DNA from: Candidatus Nitrosymbiomonas sp.
GTDB taxonomy: Bacteria > Sysuimicrobiota > Sysuimicrobiia > Sysuimicrobiales > Humicultoraceae
Assembly: GCA_020724185.1 (NCBI GenBank)
Contig: DYHL01000115.1
Span: forward strand, 1 to 8,230
Direction of reading: 5' to 3'
DNA: 8,230 nt
This document shows positions 1 to 6,398 of this stretch, one piece after another; the first letter of the stretch is position 1; each line of letters starts with the position of its first letter. The notes under the pieces were generated by a model. The model was not told the DNA's origin, made no database searches, and worked only from the letters and a program-made list of their open reading frames with translations. Made by a program: the position numbers and the translations under genes.

Positions 1-219
1 CTCCTCGACGCCCGGCAGGGCCAGGAACGAACCTTCGTTCACCTCATCGCAGCGCGTCACGCGGTCGTGGTCGGTGAAGCATACGAAGTTGTATCCCGCG
101 TCACGGTAGCGCATCGCCAGGTCGGAGGGTTCGAACCGTCCGTCAGATCGTCGGGTGTGGCAGTGCAGTTGCGCCTTGCGGTAGGTCCCCAGGACCGCGT
201 ACGGATCGCGGATCTGCAT
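1..219 (-). CDS. PHP-domain metal-dependent phosphoesterase, N-terminal part (cut by window edge)
   Basis: The first 73 residues of a PHP (polymerase and histidinol phosphatase) domain protein are present; the rest lies beyond base 1. The metal-binding signature AQLHCHTRRSDG is at residues 16-27 (His19 and His21), followed by the second motif FTDHD at 48-52 and LPGVEE at 68-73. These are the first three conserved blocks of the family, which uses a multinuclear metal centre to hydrolyse phosphoesters. The substrate cannot be told from this fragment. The ATG at 219 lies 5 bases after the metalloprotease stop. An in-frame GTG at 228 would instead overlap that stop as GTGA, the same 4-base overlap style seen elsewhere in this window, so the start is uncertain by three codons. 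It is probably co-transcribed with the metalloprotease. The family call is firm and the exact role unknown. Confidence 0.88.
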   Translation of the reverse strand, partial: MQIRDPYAVLGTYRKAQLHCHTRRSDGRFEPSDLAMRYRDAGYNFVCFTDHDRVTRCDEVNEGSFLALPGVEE

Positions 220-224
220 CTCGG

Positions 225-1064
225 TCACGGACGGGTGGCCACGGTCACGCGCGCGGCCCTGTATCCCAGTTTCCGCAGGTGCTCGCTCACCCTGACCATG
301 CGGTCGGTCAGGCCAGGATGGGTGCGCAGGAGCACCTCATACCTGCCCGGGTCTGCTTCCCCGGAGGCGCGCAGCCGCCTCATGAAGCCGAGCGCGGCCG
401 ATGCATCATATCCGGCCCGGTGCGCGTAGGAAACGGCCAGCCGGTCGGCCTCGAACTCGAACTCCCGCGAGAACCCCCTCGACAGGAAGAACCGCACGAT
501 CTCCGCGATTTGCGCGGCGGTGGTATCACCGCCCAGGAGCAGACTCGCGATCAGTCCGAAGAGGAAGTGCCGCTCGATCATCGTCACGTGATGCCTGGCG
601 GCCACGTGCCCTACCTCGTGTGCCATCACAAAGGCCAGCTCGGCGTCGGACCGAACGAACCGCACAAGCCCTTCGGTGGCGTAGATGAACCCTCCGGGCA
701 GCGAGACAGCGTTCACCTCGCGGCCGCGCAACACCTTGAAAGCGTACGGTAGTCCGCGCCGATCTGAGACGGCGGCCACACGCTGCCCCACCCCGGCCAC
801 CCGGGCCGCGAGCGAGGGGTCATGCGTCAGGCCGACCTCGGCTTCCAGGCCGGCCGCCGCGTGCCGGCCGATCCGGATCTCCTGATCCTGGCCTATGATC
901 CCGGCTGCGGCCGGGCGTGCGGACGCAAGAACCAGCATGAGTGTCCCGGCTACTGCCAAGGCACGCTGCGGCGCGCGCCGCCCTCTGGAGCATCCTTGCG
1001 ACCCGAGGGGACGCGTGCTACGATGCGCGTGAACCGGTCCTGATGGCCCCATGCAGATCACCAT
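225..1064 (-). CDS. M48-family zinc metalloprotease with signal peptide/anchor
   Basis: This is a zinc-dependent endopeptidase of the M48 (Ste24/HtpX/BepA-like) group, probably acting outside the cytoplasmic membrane in protein quality control. The zinc motif HEVGH is at residues 149-153, and the third ligand is the Glu in EFEFEAD (about Glu205). The upstream block NAVSLPGGFIYATEGL (118-133) and the downstream THPGLTDRM (248-256) are typical of the family. A basic stretch (RGRRAPQR, 27-34) followed by a hydrophobic run and ASARPAAAG (48-55) reads as a signal peptide or anchor. A short hydrophobic segment (LFGLIASLLLGG, 168-179) follows the active site. The protein has 279 residues and no C-terminal TPR block, so it is the compact form. 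The start is uncertain: AGAGGG at 1067-1072 better suits the GTG at 1061 than the ATG at 1064, and 1052 is a third option. All three overlap or abut the divergent moaD/moaE start. Confidence 0.9.
   Translation of the reverse strand: MVICMGPSGPVHAHRSTRPLGSQGCSRGRRAPQRALAVAGTLMLVLASARPAAAGIIGQDQEIRIGRHAAAGLEAEVGLTHDPSLAARVAGVGQRVAAVSDRRGLPYAFKVLRGREVNAVSLPGGFIYATEGLVRFVRSDAELAFVMAHEVGHVAARHHVTMIERHFLFGLIASLLLGGDTTAAQIAEIVRFFLSRGFSREFEFEADRLAVSYAHRAGYDASAALGFMRRLRASGEADPGRYEVLLRTHPGLTDRMVRVSEHLRKLGYRAARVTVATRP
996..1024 (+). promoter_or_regulatory. candidate sigma-70-type promoter for moaD/moaE
   Basis: A TTGCGA hexamer (996-1001) is followed after 17 bases by TACGAT (1019-1024). TG at 1016-1017 gives an extended -10 (TGCTACGAT). 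Each hexamer matches the consensus at four of six positions. Transcription would begin near 1031, about 20 bases before the moaD/moaE ATG. The element lies wholly inside the N-terminal coding part of the divergent metalloprotease gene. This is pattern matching only. Confidence 0.4.
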
Positions 1065-1704
1065 TTCCCTCTACGCCGCCCACCGGGAAGCCGTGGGCAC
1101 CGCGACCGTTCAGCTTGCGGTCCCAGAGGGCACCACGGCCGGCGGACTCTGGGAAATCCTCACCACACGGTATCCGAACCTGAACCGCATGCCGCGCCCG
1201 ACCACGGTGGCGATCAACGACACGGTGGTGCCGCAGGGCAGCGCCCTGACCGACGGCGACCGCGTCGCGATGCTGGCACCGGTCAGCGGGGGCAGCGGGG
1301 GCGCGCTCCTCGAACTTACCGCTGAACCCATCCGCGTGGACGCAGTGCTCGACTCGGTGCGCCACCCGGGCGCGGGCGCGGTCGTACTGTTCCTAGGCAC
1401 GGTCCGGGACCACTCGCGCGGCCGCCACGTCGAGCGCCTCGAGTACGAAGCATACGAGGCGCTCGCGCGGACCGAGATGGCCCGAATCGCGGAGCAGGCG
1501 GCCGAACGCTGGGGCGCGCGCATCTCCATCGTTCACCGCCTGGGCACCCTGGTCGTCGGCGAGATCAGCGTCGCCGTCGCGGCGGCCGCGCCCCACCGAC
1601 GCGAGGCGTTCGAGGCCGGCCGCTTCGCCATTGACGCCCTCAAGCAGACCGTCCCAATCTGGAAGAAGGAGATCTGGGCCGGCGGCGCCCAGTGGATCGG
1701 TTAA
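1051..1704 (+). CDS. moaD/moaE: MoaD-MoaE fusion, molybdopterin synthase (both subunits in one chain)
   Basis: This protein carries both subunits of molybdopterin synthase, which converts cyclic pyranopterin monophosphate to molybdopterin in the cytoplasm. Residues 1-81 are a ubiquitin-like MoaD domain ending in LAPVSGG, the glycine pair that carries the thiocarboxylate. Residues about 86-217 are MoaE. Its active-site residues are visible: PHRR (181-184), and Lys198 and Lys205 in DALKQTVPIWKKE, at the same 7-residue spacing as Lys119 and Lys126 of E. coli MoaE. The linker is very short, and a second Gly-Gly (83-84) directly follows the first (80-81). In mycobacterial MoaX, a similar fusion, cleavage after the MoaD glycines frees the active C-terminus; the same is inferred here. 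No other molybdenum cofactor gene is in the window. No strong ribosome binding site precedes the ATG, but the MQITISLYA start is typical of MoaD. Confidence 0.95.
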   Translation: MQITISLYAAHREAVGTATVQLAVPEGTTAGGLWEILTTRYPNLNRMPRPTTVAINDTVVPQGSALTDGDRVAMLAPVSGGSGGALLELTAEPIRVDAVLDSVRHPGAGAVVLFLGTVRDHSRGRHVERLEYEAYEALARTEMARIAEQAAERWGARISIVHRLGTLVVGEISVAVAAAAPHRREAFEAGRFAIDALKQTVPIWKKEIWAGGAQWIG

Positions 1705-2741
1705 GCCACCCGCTCGGGCACCAGCACGATCTTCCCAAACTGCTCGCGACGCTCCAGCATGCGGTGGGCTTCCGCGGCCTGCGCCAGCGGCAGAACCGCG
1801 TGGACCACGGGACGGACGCCGCCGGATTCCACCAGCCGCATCACCTCGAGCATCTCGCGCTTGGTGCCCACCCAGGTACCGTGGATCGCCATTTGCCGCC
1901 CGTAGATGTACCGGATGTCGGTGGTCCCATCGGCGCCCGTCGTGGCGCCGCAGGTTACGAGCCGGCCCCCGCGCGCCAGTGACTTGAGACTGGTCTCCCA
2001 GGTGGCCTTGCCCACGTGATCAAACACCACGTCCACTCCCCGGCGGTCGGTCAGCCGGCGCACTTCCTCGTAGACGTCTTGCTCGGAGTGGTTGATCACA
2101 GCATCGGCGCCCAGCTCCCTGGCGCGCTCCAACTTCCAGTCCGCGCCGGCAGTGGCGATCACCCGGGCTCCCAACCGCCGCGCGATCTGCACCCCGGCGC
2201 TGCCCACACCGCTGCCCGCGCCCCAGACAAACACGGTCTCGCCCATCCGGATGCGGCCGTTGGTCACCAGCATGTTCCACGCGGTCAGGAAGACGAGGGG
2301 CACGGCCGCGGCCTCCTCGAAACCAAGGTGGGCCGGCTTGGGCAGCACGTTCACGCGGGGAACGGCGATGAACCCGGCGTAGCCGCCCGGGATGTGCTCC
2401 CCCAGAATCGAGAACGAGTCGCACAGCGTGTCGCGGCCGGATATGCAGGCCGGACACTGCCCGCACGAGACCCCGGGCGAGATCATCACCTCGTCGCCGA
2501 CGGCCACGCCGGTAGCGCGATCGCCGACGCCTGCCACAACGCCGGCCACGTCCGCGCCCAGGATGTGGGGAAACCGCAGGCGCAGCCTGGGCAGACCGCG
2601 CCTGACCCACAGGTCAATGTGGTTAAGCGCCGCCGCCCTGATCTCGACGAGAACGTCGGTCGGCCCGGGGGATGGCTCAGGGGCCGCCTCGTAGACCAGA
2701 ACCTCAGGACCTCCGTGCTGGTGGATGTGAACGGCCTGCAT
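1701..2741 (-). CDS. MDR-superfamily zinc-lobe alcohol dehydrogenase/quinone oxidoreductase
   Basis: This 346-residue protein is a medium-chain dehydrogenase/reductase with an N-terminal GroES-like domain (about 1-130) and a Rossmann NAD(P)-binding domain with GAGSGVGSAGVQIA (174-187). The structural zinc lobe is complete: Cys93, Cys96, Cys99 and Cys107. The catalytic zinc ligands are not: the usual Cys is Asn40 (AALNHIDLW) and the usual GHE is GAD (62-64). It is therefore probably an NAD(P)H-dependent quinone or enone reductase type rather than a zinc-catalysed alcohol dehydrogenase. The substrate is unknown. The ATG at 2741 gives a complete domain start (MQAVHIHQHGG) and has GGAGGA 9 bases upstream. 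The reading frame stays open further upstream only as a GC-rich artefact through the aldolase gene. It follows the aldolase by 5 bases, and its TAA interlocks with the moaD/moaE TAA. Confidence 0.93.
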   Translation of the reverse strand: MQAVHIHQHGGPEVLVYEAAPEPSPGPTDVLVEIRAAALNHIDLWVRRGLPRLRLRFPHILGADVAGVVAGVGDRATGVAVGDEVMISPGVSCGQCPACISGRDTLCDSFSILGEHIPGGYAGFIAVPRVNVLPKPAHLGFEEAAAVPLVFLTAWNMLVTNGRIRMGETVFVWGAGSGVGSAGVQIARRLGARVIATAGADWKLERARELGADAVINHSEQDVYEEVRRLTDRRGVDVVFDHVGKATWETSLKSLARGGRLVTCGATTGADGTTDIRYIYGRQMAIHGTWVGTKREMLEVMRLVESGGVRPVVHAVLPLAQAAEAHRMLERREQFGKIVLVPERVA

Positions 2742-2746
2742 CGGTC

Positions 2747-3652
2747 CTACTCCTCCAGCATAAGACGCTTGATCTCCGCGGTGAGGCGCAGCGCCTCGGC
2801 CATCGGCCGCTGCCACATGTTCCGGCCGAAGATCAGCCCGGTGGCGCCTGCCTGCATCACCAGCCTCGCTTTCTCCAGCAGGTCCGCGTCGCCGACCTTG
2901 CCGCCGCCGCTGAACAGCACGAATGCCTGACCTGCGCTGCGGACGACCTTCTCCACGGCCTCGCGGTACTCGAGGACCATGCCGTTGTATGGTTTGGGCG
3001 ATCCTTCCTTCGACTTCTGATCGAAAACGGGCACGTTGAGCTTGATCACATCGGCGCCGAGCTCGGTCGCCACGCGCGCGGCGTAGTCCACGGCGAACAG
3101 GCTGTCGCGCCCGCCCTTCTTGTCTATCGCCTCGCCCCTGGGATACGACCAGACGACCAGGGGCATCCCGTAGCGGTCGCACTCGGCGCGCACCGCGGCC
3201 AGTTGGGCGATGTCCTCATCCTGCCGGGGCGAACCCACGTAGAGGGTGTAGCCGACCGCGGCGGCATCAAGCCGGACCGCGTCCTCGACCCGTGCGGTCA
3301 TCCCTGAGAACGCCCGATCCGACGGCGGTATGCTCGTGCTGCCGTTGATCTTGAGGATCAGCGGGATCTTGCCAGCGTGGGGAGCCAGGTACCGCGCGGC
3401 GATGCCGTAGTGGAAGGGGATGGCGGAGTAGCCGCCGTCAATCGCCATCCGTATCTGGAACTCCGGGTTCTCGCTCGGCGGATTGGGAAGGAAGTCTACC
3501 GGACCGTGCTCGAGACCCTGGTCCACCGGGAGCACCAGCATGGTGCCCTGCCCGGGTCCGTGCTCGTACAGCAGGCGTTGCAGGCGAGCGCGCTTGCCGT
3601 GCTCGAGCGAGATCGAATCAAGGTGCGGTCTTCGTACGCGATTGCTGGTCAT
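2747..3652 (-). CDS. fbaB: class I fructose-bisphosphate aldolase, DhnA/FbaB type
   Basis: This is a 301-residue TIM-barrel aldolase of the DeoC/FbaB/LacD group, which cleaves or forms fructose 1,6-bisphosphate through a Schiff base. Visible motifs are LPVDQGLEHGP (41-51), VWSYPRGE (167-174, with the likely general-acid Tyr170), GADVIKLN (199-206, with Schiff-base Lys204), FSGGGKVGD (247-255) and GLIFGRNMWQRP (272-283) for phosphate binding. The length fits the archaeal/FbaB type. The main alternative in this fold is the related ADH synthase of aromatic amino acid synthesis, but the DQGLEHGP start and the long insert between the two halves resemble E. coli FbaB more. GGGAGG lies 7 bases before the ATG. 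It is followed 5 bases later by an MDR oxidoreductase, suggesting a shared transcript. Confidence 0.9.
   Translation of the reverse strand: MTSNRVRRPHLDSISLEHGKRARLQRLLYEHGPGQGTMLVLPVDQGLEHGPVDFLPNPPSENPEFQIRMAIDGGYSAIPFHYGIAARYLAPHAGKIPLILKINGSTSIPPSDRAFSGMTARVEDAVRLDAAAVGYTLYVGSPRQDEDIAQLAAVRAECDRYGMPLVVWSYPRGEAIDKKGGRDSLFAVDYAARVATELGADVIKLNVPVFDQKSKEGSPKPYNGMVLEYREAVEKVVRSAGQAFVLFSGGGKVGDADLLEKARLVMQAGATGLIFGRNMWQRPMAEALRLTAEIKRLMLEE
2751..2756 (-). promoter_or_regulatory. ribosome binding site of the MDR oxidoreductase
   Basis: GGAGGA lies 9 bases before the ATG at 2741. It is formed by the last two glutamate codons (GAG GAG) of the aldolase gene. This fixes the oxidoreductase start against the longer open frame and suggests coupled translation. 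Confidence 0.75.
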
Positions 3653-3659
3653 GTAGGTG

Positions 3660-3665
3660 CCTCCC
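3660..3665 (-). promoter_or_regulatory. ribosome binding site of the aldolase
   Basis: GGGAGG lies 7 bases before the aldolase ATG at 3652. It is one of the clearest Shine-Dalgarno sites in the window and supports this start. Confidence 0.75.
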
Positions 3666-3670
3666 TCGCC

Positions 3671-3691
3671 TGGGCCGCGCGGTGCGGCCCA
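3671..3691. repeat. perfect inverted repeat in the OstA-aldolase gap (hairpin or operator)
   Basis: TGGGCCGC and GCGGCCCA form a perfect 8-bp stem around the 5-base loop GCGGT, in the only real intergenic gap of the window (3653-3715). In the transcript it would fold upstream of the aldolase ribosome binding site, with 5 bases between stem and GGGAGG. It lacks a U-rich tail on either strand, so it is not a standard intrinsic terminator. It could be an operator, an mRNA-stabilising hairpin or a weak attenuator. A weak promoter-like pair for the aldolase (GTGACC at 3714-3719, TACGAT at 3692-3697, spacing 16) lies just beside it, and its start point would fall inside the repeat. Confidence 0.6.
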
Positions 3692-3715
3692 ATCGTATCG
3701 GTTACCGCGTGTCGG

Positions 3716-4582
3716 TCACGGTGTTGTTTCTATCCGCGCCCTGGTCTGGCCTTCCGCCACGAACCGGCCGGCCGCATACCAGACCGTCAGCTTCTCGGTC
3801 GCCAGGAGACGGCCCGCCTGTGTCAGCCGCACCTCGCCAGCGAATACGGCCTTGCGCTCCCCCAAGAAGACCTCGGCCGCCACGCTTCGGAGCTCCATGT
3901 CGCGCAGTACCGCGTGCACGCCTCCGGTAGCCTTCGCTCGCTCCCAGCGACCGAAGGCCTCGATCCGTTCGCTCTGGATGAATCCATCACGGCTCTGCAC
4001 GCGGGCGCGGCCTTCCAGGATTGCTTCGCCGCGGGTGCGCCGGTAGACCAGCTTCGCGCCGGTGGCAATCAGATCGGGCGGCGTGAAGAACGTAACCTCA
4101 CCCCCAGCGGTGACGGTGTCCGTCTCCGGTACGATCGTAATCTGGGCGGCGGAGACCAGGCCGTTCTCGACGTCCAGACTGGCCTTCCCACGCGCCACGA
4201 CGCGAGTGATCGCGGTCGTGGTGTACAGTACCGTGATCTCGCCGCCCTCCAGCACGCCCTGAGGGGTGACCACCTTTGCCTGGCCTGTCAGGACCCCGCG
4301 CCCCTCCCTATGGTAGAGGGTCGCCTTCGCAGCGGTGGCCGTGGTGGTGCCGTCGGTGATGCGCACCCGGCCCGCGGCCGTGACCATGCGTGTTGGGGCG
4401 TCAACGTGCAACTCGTCCGCGGTCACCGAAAGCCGCGGGGAGGCCGGCGTGGCAGCCGGACTCGGTGTGGCAGCCGGCGCCGCAGCAGAAGGGACGGCGA
4501 GCCCGGCCGCCATACCAAGCCAGAGCGTGGCCGCGGCAAGCGCGGAGAGCGTGACACGCGCGACACTCACTGGCGGCTTCAT
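3716..4582 (-). CDS. secreted OstA/LptA-like beta-jellyroll protein
   Basis: This 288-residue exported protein resembles the OstA/LptA family, which forms the periplasmic bridge carrying lipopolysaccharide to the outer membrane. Residues 1-35 are a signal peptide (basic start, hydrophobic core, ending PSAAA). An Ala/Pro/Thr-rich linker (about 34-49) follows. The rest is a run of short beta-strand repeats in the pattern LSVTADEL, MVTAAGRVRI, GVLTGQAKVV, LEGGEITV and AILEGRARV, repeated to the C-terminus. That is enough for about two OstA domains, longer than E. coli LptA (about 185 residues). No lptB, lptC or lptD is present in the window, so an LPS role is inferred only. The ATG at 4582 overlaps the TPR gene stop as ATGA, and no good ribosome binding site is seen, so coupling is likely. 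The frame is open upstream to 5368 but that part is not this gene. Confidence 0.85.
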   Translation of the reverse strand: MKPPVSVARVTLSALAAATLWLGMAAGLAVPSAAAPAATPSPAATPASPRLSVTADELHVDAPTRMVTAAGRVRITDGTTTATAAKATLYHREGRGVLTGQAKVVTPQGVLEGGEITVLYTTTAITRVVARGKASLDVENGLVSAAQITIVPETDTVTAGGEVTFFTPPDLIATGAKLVYRRTRGEAILEGRARVQSRDGFIQSERIEAFGRWERAKATGGVHAVLRDMELRSVAAEVFLGERKAVFAGEVRLTQAGRLLATEKLTVWYAAGRFVAEGQTRARIETTP

Positions 4583-5262
4583 TGGGGGTTCCGCGTGACG
4601 TAGTCGTAGAGCGTCCGATCGCGGTACGCCTCGGCCAGGTGGGCCGCGGCCTTCTTCTTGTCGCCTTTGCGGGTGTAACTGAGACCCAGCACGTAGTGGA
4701 GCACCGCGTTCCGTGGGTTGACCGCGAGCCCCCGTTCCCAAGTAGCGATTGCGCGGTCCAACTGCCCCAGGTTGGCGTACCCCTGCCCAAGGTAGCCGTA
4801 GCCCCAGTCGTTCCGCGGATCGGCCGCGACGATTCGCTCGAACTCGGCCGCGGCACCCGGATGGTCCTCCAGAAAGTAGCGCGCAAACGCCAGCCGGTAA
4901 CGGGCGAGCAGATCGTGGCGGTTCCGGTTGAGCAGCCCCTCGGCTTCGGCGGCGATCTGCCGCGCCAGCGCCGGCCTGCCGGCAGCAGAACCGATCGCCT
5001 GATCGGCCTCCTGAAGCTGCTTGAAGCCGTCCAGAACTCGCCCGCTGCGCGCGTAGAGCATCGCGAGCGTAAACCGCGCGCTGGGATCCGAAGGGGTCTG
5101 CCGGACTTGCTGCTCGAACCGTCGGGTCAGGGCCGGCCACTCCGCGGCCGTGCCCTGCGCGAACGCGACCTGGGAAGGCACCGCAAGCAACAGCGTCGTG
5201 AGCAAGGCCGCGAGCGGCATCGGGGTTGCAGCCATCTTCAGAGCCCGCACGGCAGGGATCAT
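4579..5262 (-). CDS. exported tetratricopeptide-repeat protein
   Basis: This 227-residue protein has an N-terminal signal peptide (hydrophobic core PLAALLTTLLLAVPS, 16-30, probable cleavage after AFA at 33-35) and helical TPR units. Units are seen at about 61-94, 117-150, 151-184 and 185-218. The clearest are 151-184 (GYLGQGYANLGQLDRAIATW) and 185-218 (VLGLSYTRKGDKKKAAAHL). It has no catalytic motif, so it is probably a protein-protein scaffold in the periplasm. Its ATG overlaps the mrp stop as ATGA, and its own TGA overlaps the OstA-like start the same way, so the three are likely translated together. The obvious inference is that it partners the OstA-like protein, but the sequence does not show this. 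ATGs at 5235 and 5220 are later possible starts. Confidence 0.85.
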   Translation of the reverse strand: MIPAVRALKMAATPMPLAALLTTLLLAVPSQVAFAQGTAAEWPALTRRFEQQVRQTPSDPSARFTLAMLYARSGRVLDGFKQLQEADQAIGSAAGRPALARQIAAEAEGLLNRNRHDLLARYRLAFARYFLEDHPGAAAEFERIVAADPRNDWGYGYLGQGYANLGQLDRAIATWERGLAVNPRNAVLHYVLGLSYTRKGDKKKAAAHLAEAYRDRTLYDYVTRNPQ

Positions 5263-6398
5263 GACCCCAGGATGGCAACCGGCAGGCGCGCCACAACCCT
5301 CCGGGCAACCTCCCGCAGCGCCCTTGAGGCAGGGCAGTCCGGATAGGCTTTGACCGTGGGCAGCCCAATGTCGCCGCCCTCGCGCAGGGTCACATCAAAG
5401 GGAATCTCCCCCAGAAGCGGAACACCCAGGATCTCGGCCAGGCGCGCCCCGCCGCCCCGACCAAACAAGTCAACGGTCGGCGCCCCGGGCGCCGGCGTGA
5501 ATCCCGACATGTTCTCCACCACGCCGATGACCTCCATGTTGACGAGTTCAGCCATCTTCGCGGCGCGCTCCGCCACGCTCACCGCAGCGGGCTGCGGGGT
5601 GGTCACGGTCAGCATGCTGGCACGGGGCAGCGTCTGCGCGATCGTGAGCGAGACGTCTCCGGTCCCGGGCGGCAGATCAATCAGCAGGTACTCCAGGTCA
5701 TCACCCCAGTGCACCTCGGAGATGAAGGTGACCAGGGCCCTGTGCAGCATCGGGCCCCTCCAGACCACCGCAGCCGACTCGTCGGGCAGCAGGAACCCGA
5801 TGGACATCACCCTGATGCCGTCGCTCTCGAGCGGGATCAACATCTGGTCTATGGCGGTTGGCCGTCCGGTGACGCCCAGCATCCGCGGGATGGAGAAACC
5901 GTAGATGTCGGCGTCAATCACGCCCACGCGCCGGCCCTCGAGCGCCATCGCCACGGCCAGGTTTGCCGTTACGGTGGACTTCCCCACGCCGCCCTTTCCG
6001 CTGGCGATCGCGATCACGCGCGTGGTCGAGCCTACTGCGAGCAGGCCCTGCGTCCTGGAGGGAGGCGTCGCACCGTCCATCGCGGCAGGGAGTCCGCCGC
6101 CGTGCAGTTGCCTGATCAGTGCCTGGCGCTGTTCCTGATCCATCACCCCGAGCCGGACATCAACCTCGCTGACCCCAGGAATGGCCCGGAGCCGCTCCGT
6201 GACCGCCTGGGCGATTGTCTCCCTGAGGGGACAGCCGCTGATGGTGAGCAGCACCTCCACGGCCACCCGTCCGTCCTCCACGGCAATCTCCCGAACCATG
6301 TTGAGCTCGACGATGCTCCTGTGAAGCTCGGGGTCCTGCACGTCGCGAAGGGCTTCCAGGATCTGCTCTCGTTTGGGTCCGCTCTTGCGGCCGGTCAT
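5259..6398 (-). CDS. mrp: Mrp/NBP35-family P-loop ATPase with N-terminal MIP18 (DUF59) domain
   Basis: This 379-residue cytoplasmic ATPase belongs to the Mrp/ApbC group, which carries and transfers iron-sulfur clusters. Residues about 8-85 are a MIP18/DUF59 domain with DPEL (22-25) and the conserved SGCPL (54-58, Cys56). The P-loop domain shows the deviant Walker A GKGGVGKST (134-142), the DAD motif (162-164) and Walker B LLIDLPPGTGD (238-248). The family's ENMS block is present (295-298) but the CxxC that normally follows is replaced by TPAPGAP; only two cysteines exist in the protein (Cys56, Cys355). My recollection is that actinobacterial Mrp proteins also lack this pair. AGGAGG lies 6 bases before the ATG. 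The start overlaps the SRPBCC stop, and the stop overlaps the TPR start, both as ATGA. Confidence 0.95.
   Translation of the reverse strand: MTGRKSGPKREQILEALRDVQDPELHRSIVELNMVREIAVEDGRVAVEVLLTISGCPLRETIAQAVTERLRAIPGVSEVDVRLGVMDQEQRQALIRQLHGGGLPAAMDGATPPSRTQGLLAVGSTTRVIAIASGKGGVGKSTVTANLAVAMALEGRRVGVIDADIYGFSIPRMLGVTGRPTAIDQMLIPLESDGIRVMSIGFLLPDESAAVVWRGPMLHRALVTFISEVHWGDDLEYLLIDLPPGTGDVSLTIAQTLPRASMLTVTTPQPAAVSVAERAAKMAELVNMEVIGVVENMSGFTPAPGAPTVDLFGRGGGARLAEILGVPLLGEIPFDVTLREGGDIGLPTVKAYPDCPASRALREVARRVVARLPVAILGS

Noticed and set aside
975..983. Possible twin-arginine (Tat) motif in the metalloprotease leader
   Set aside because: GRRAPQR lacks the hydrophobic positions and following Lys of a Tat signal; a general Sec-type leader is enough.
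2016..2930. Plus-strand open frame of 304 codons opposite the oxidoreductase
   Set aside because: It is rich in His, Arg and Pro in the pattern of a reversed frame and shows no domain.
2742..3182. Open frame extending the oxidoreductase upstream to a 493-residue product
   Set aside because: The extension is arginine- and glycine-rich, has no family similarity, lies inside the aldolase gene in another frame, and the ATG at 2741 has a good ribosome site and a complete domain start.
3377..4603. Plus-strand open frame of 408 codons opposite the aldolase and OstA-like genes
   Set aside because: It spans two well supported minus-strand genes and the gap between them, has no recognisable domain, and is expected in GC-rich DNA with few stops.
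4583..5368. Open frame extending the OstA-like gene upstream to a 550-residue product
   Set aside because: It runs through the TPR gene in another frame, has a composition typical of GC-rich non-coding frames, and would bury the clear signal peptide at 4582.
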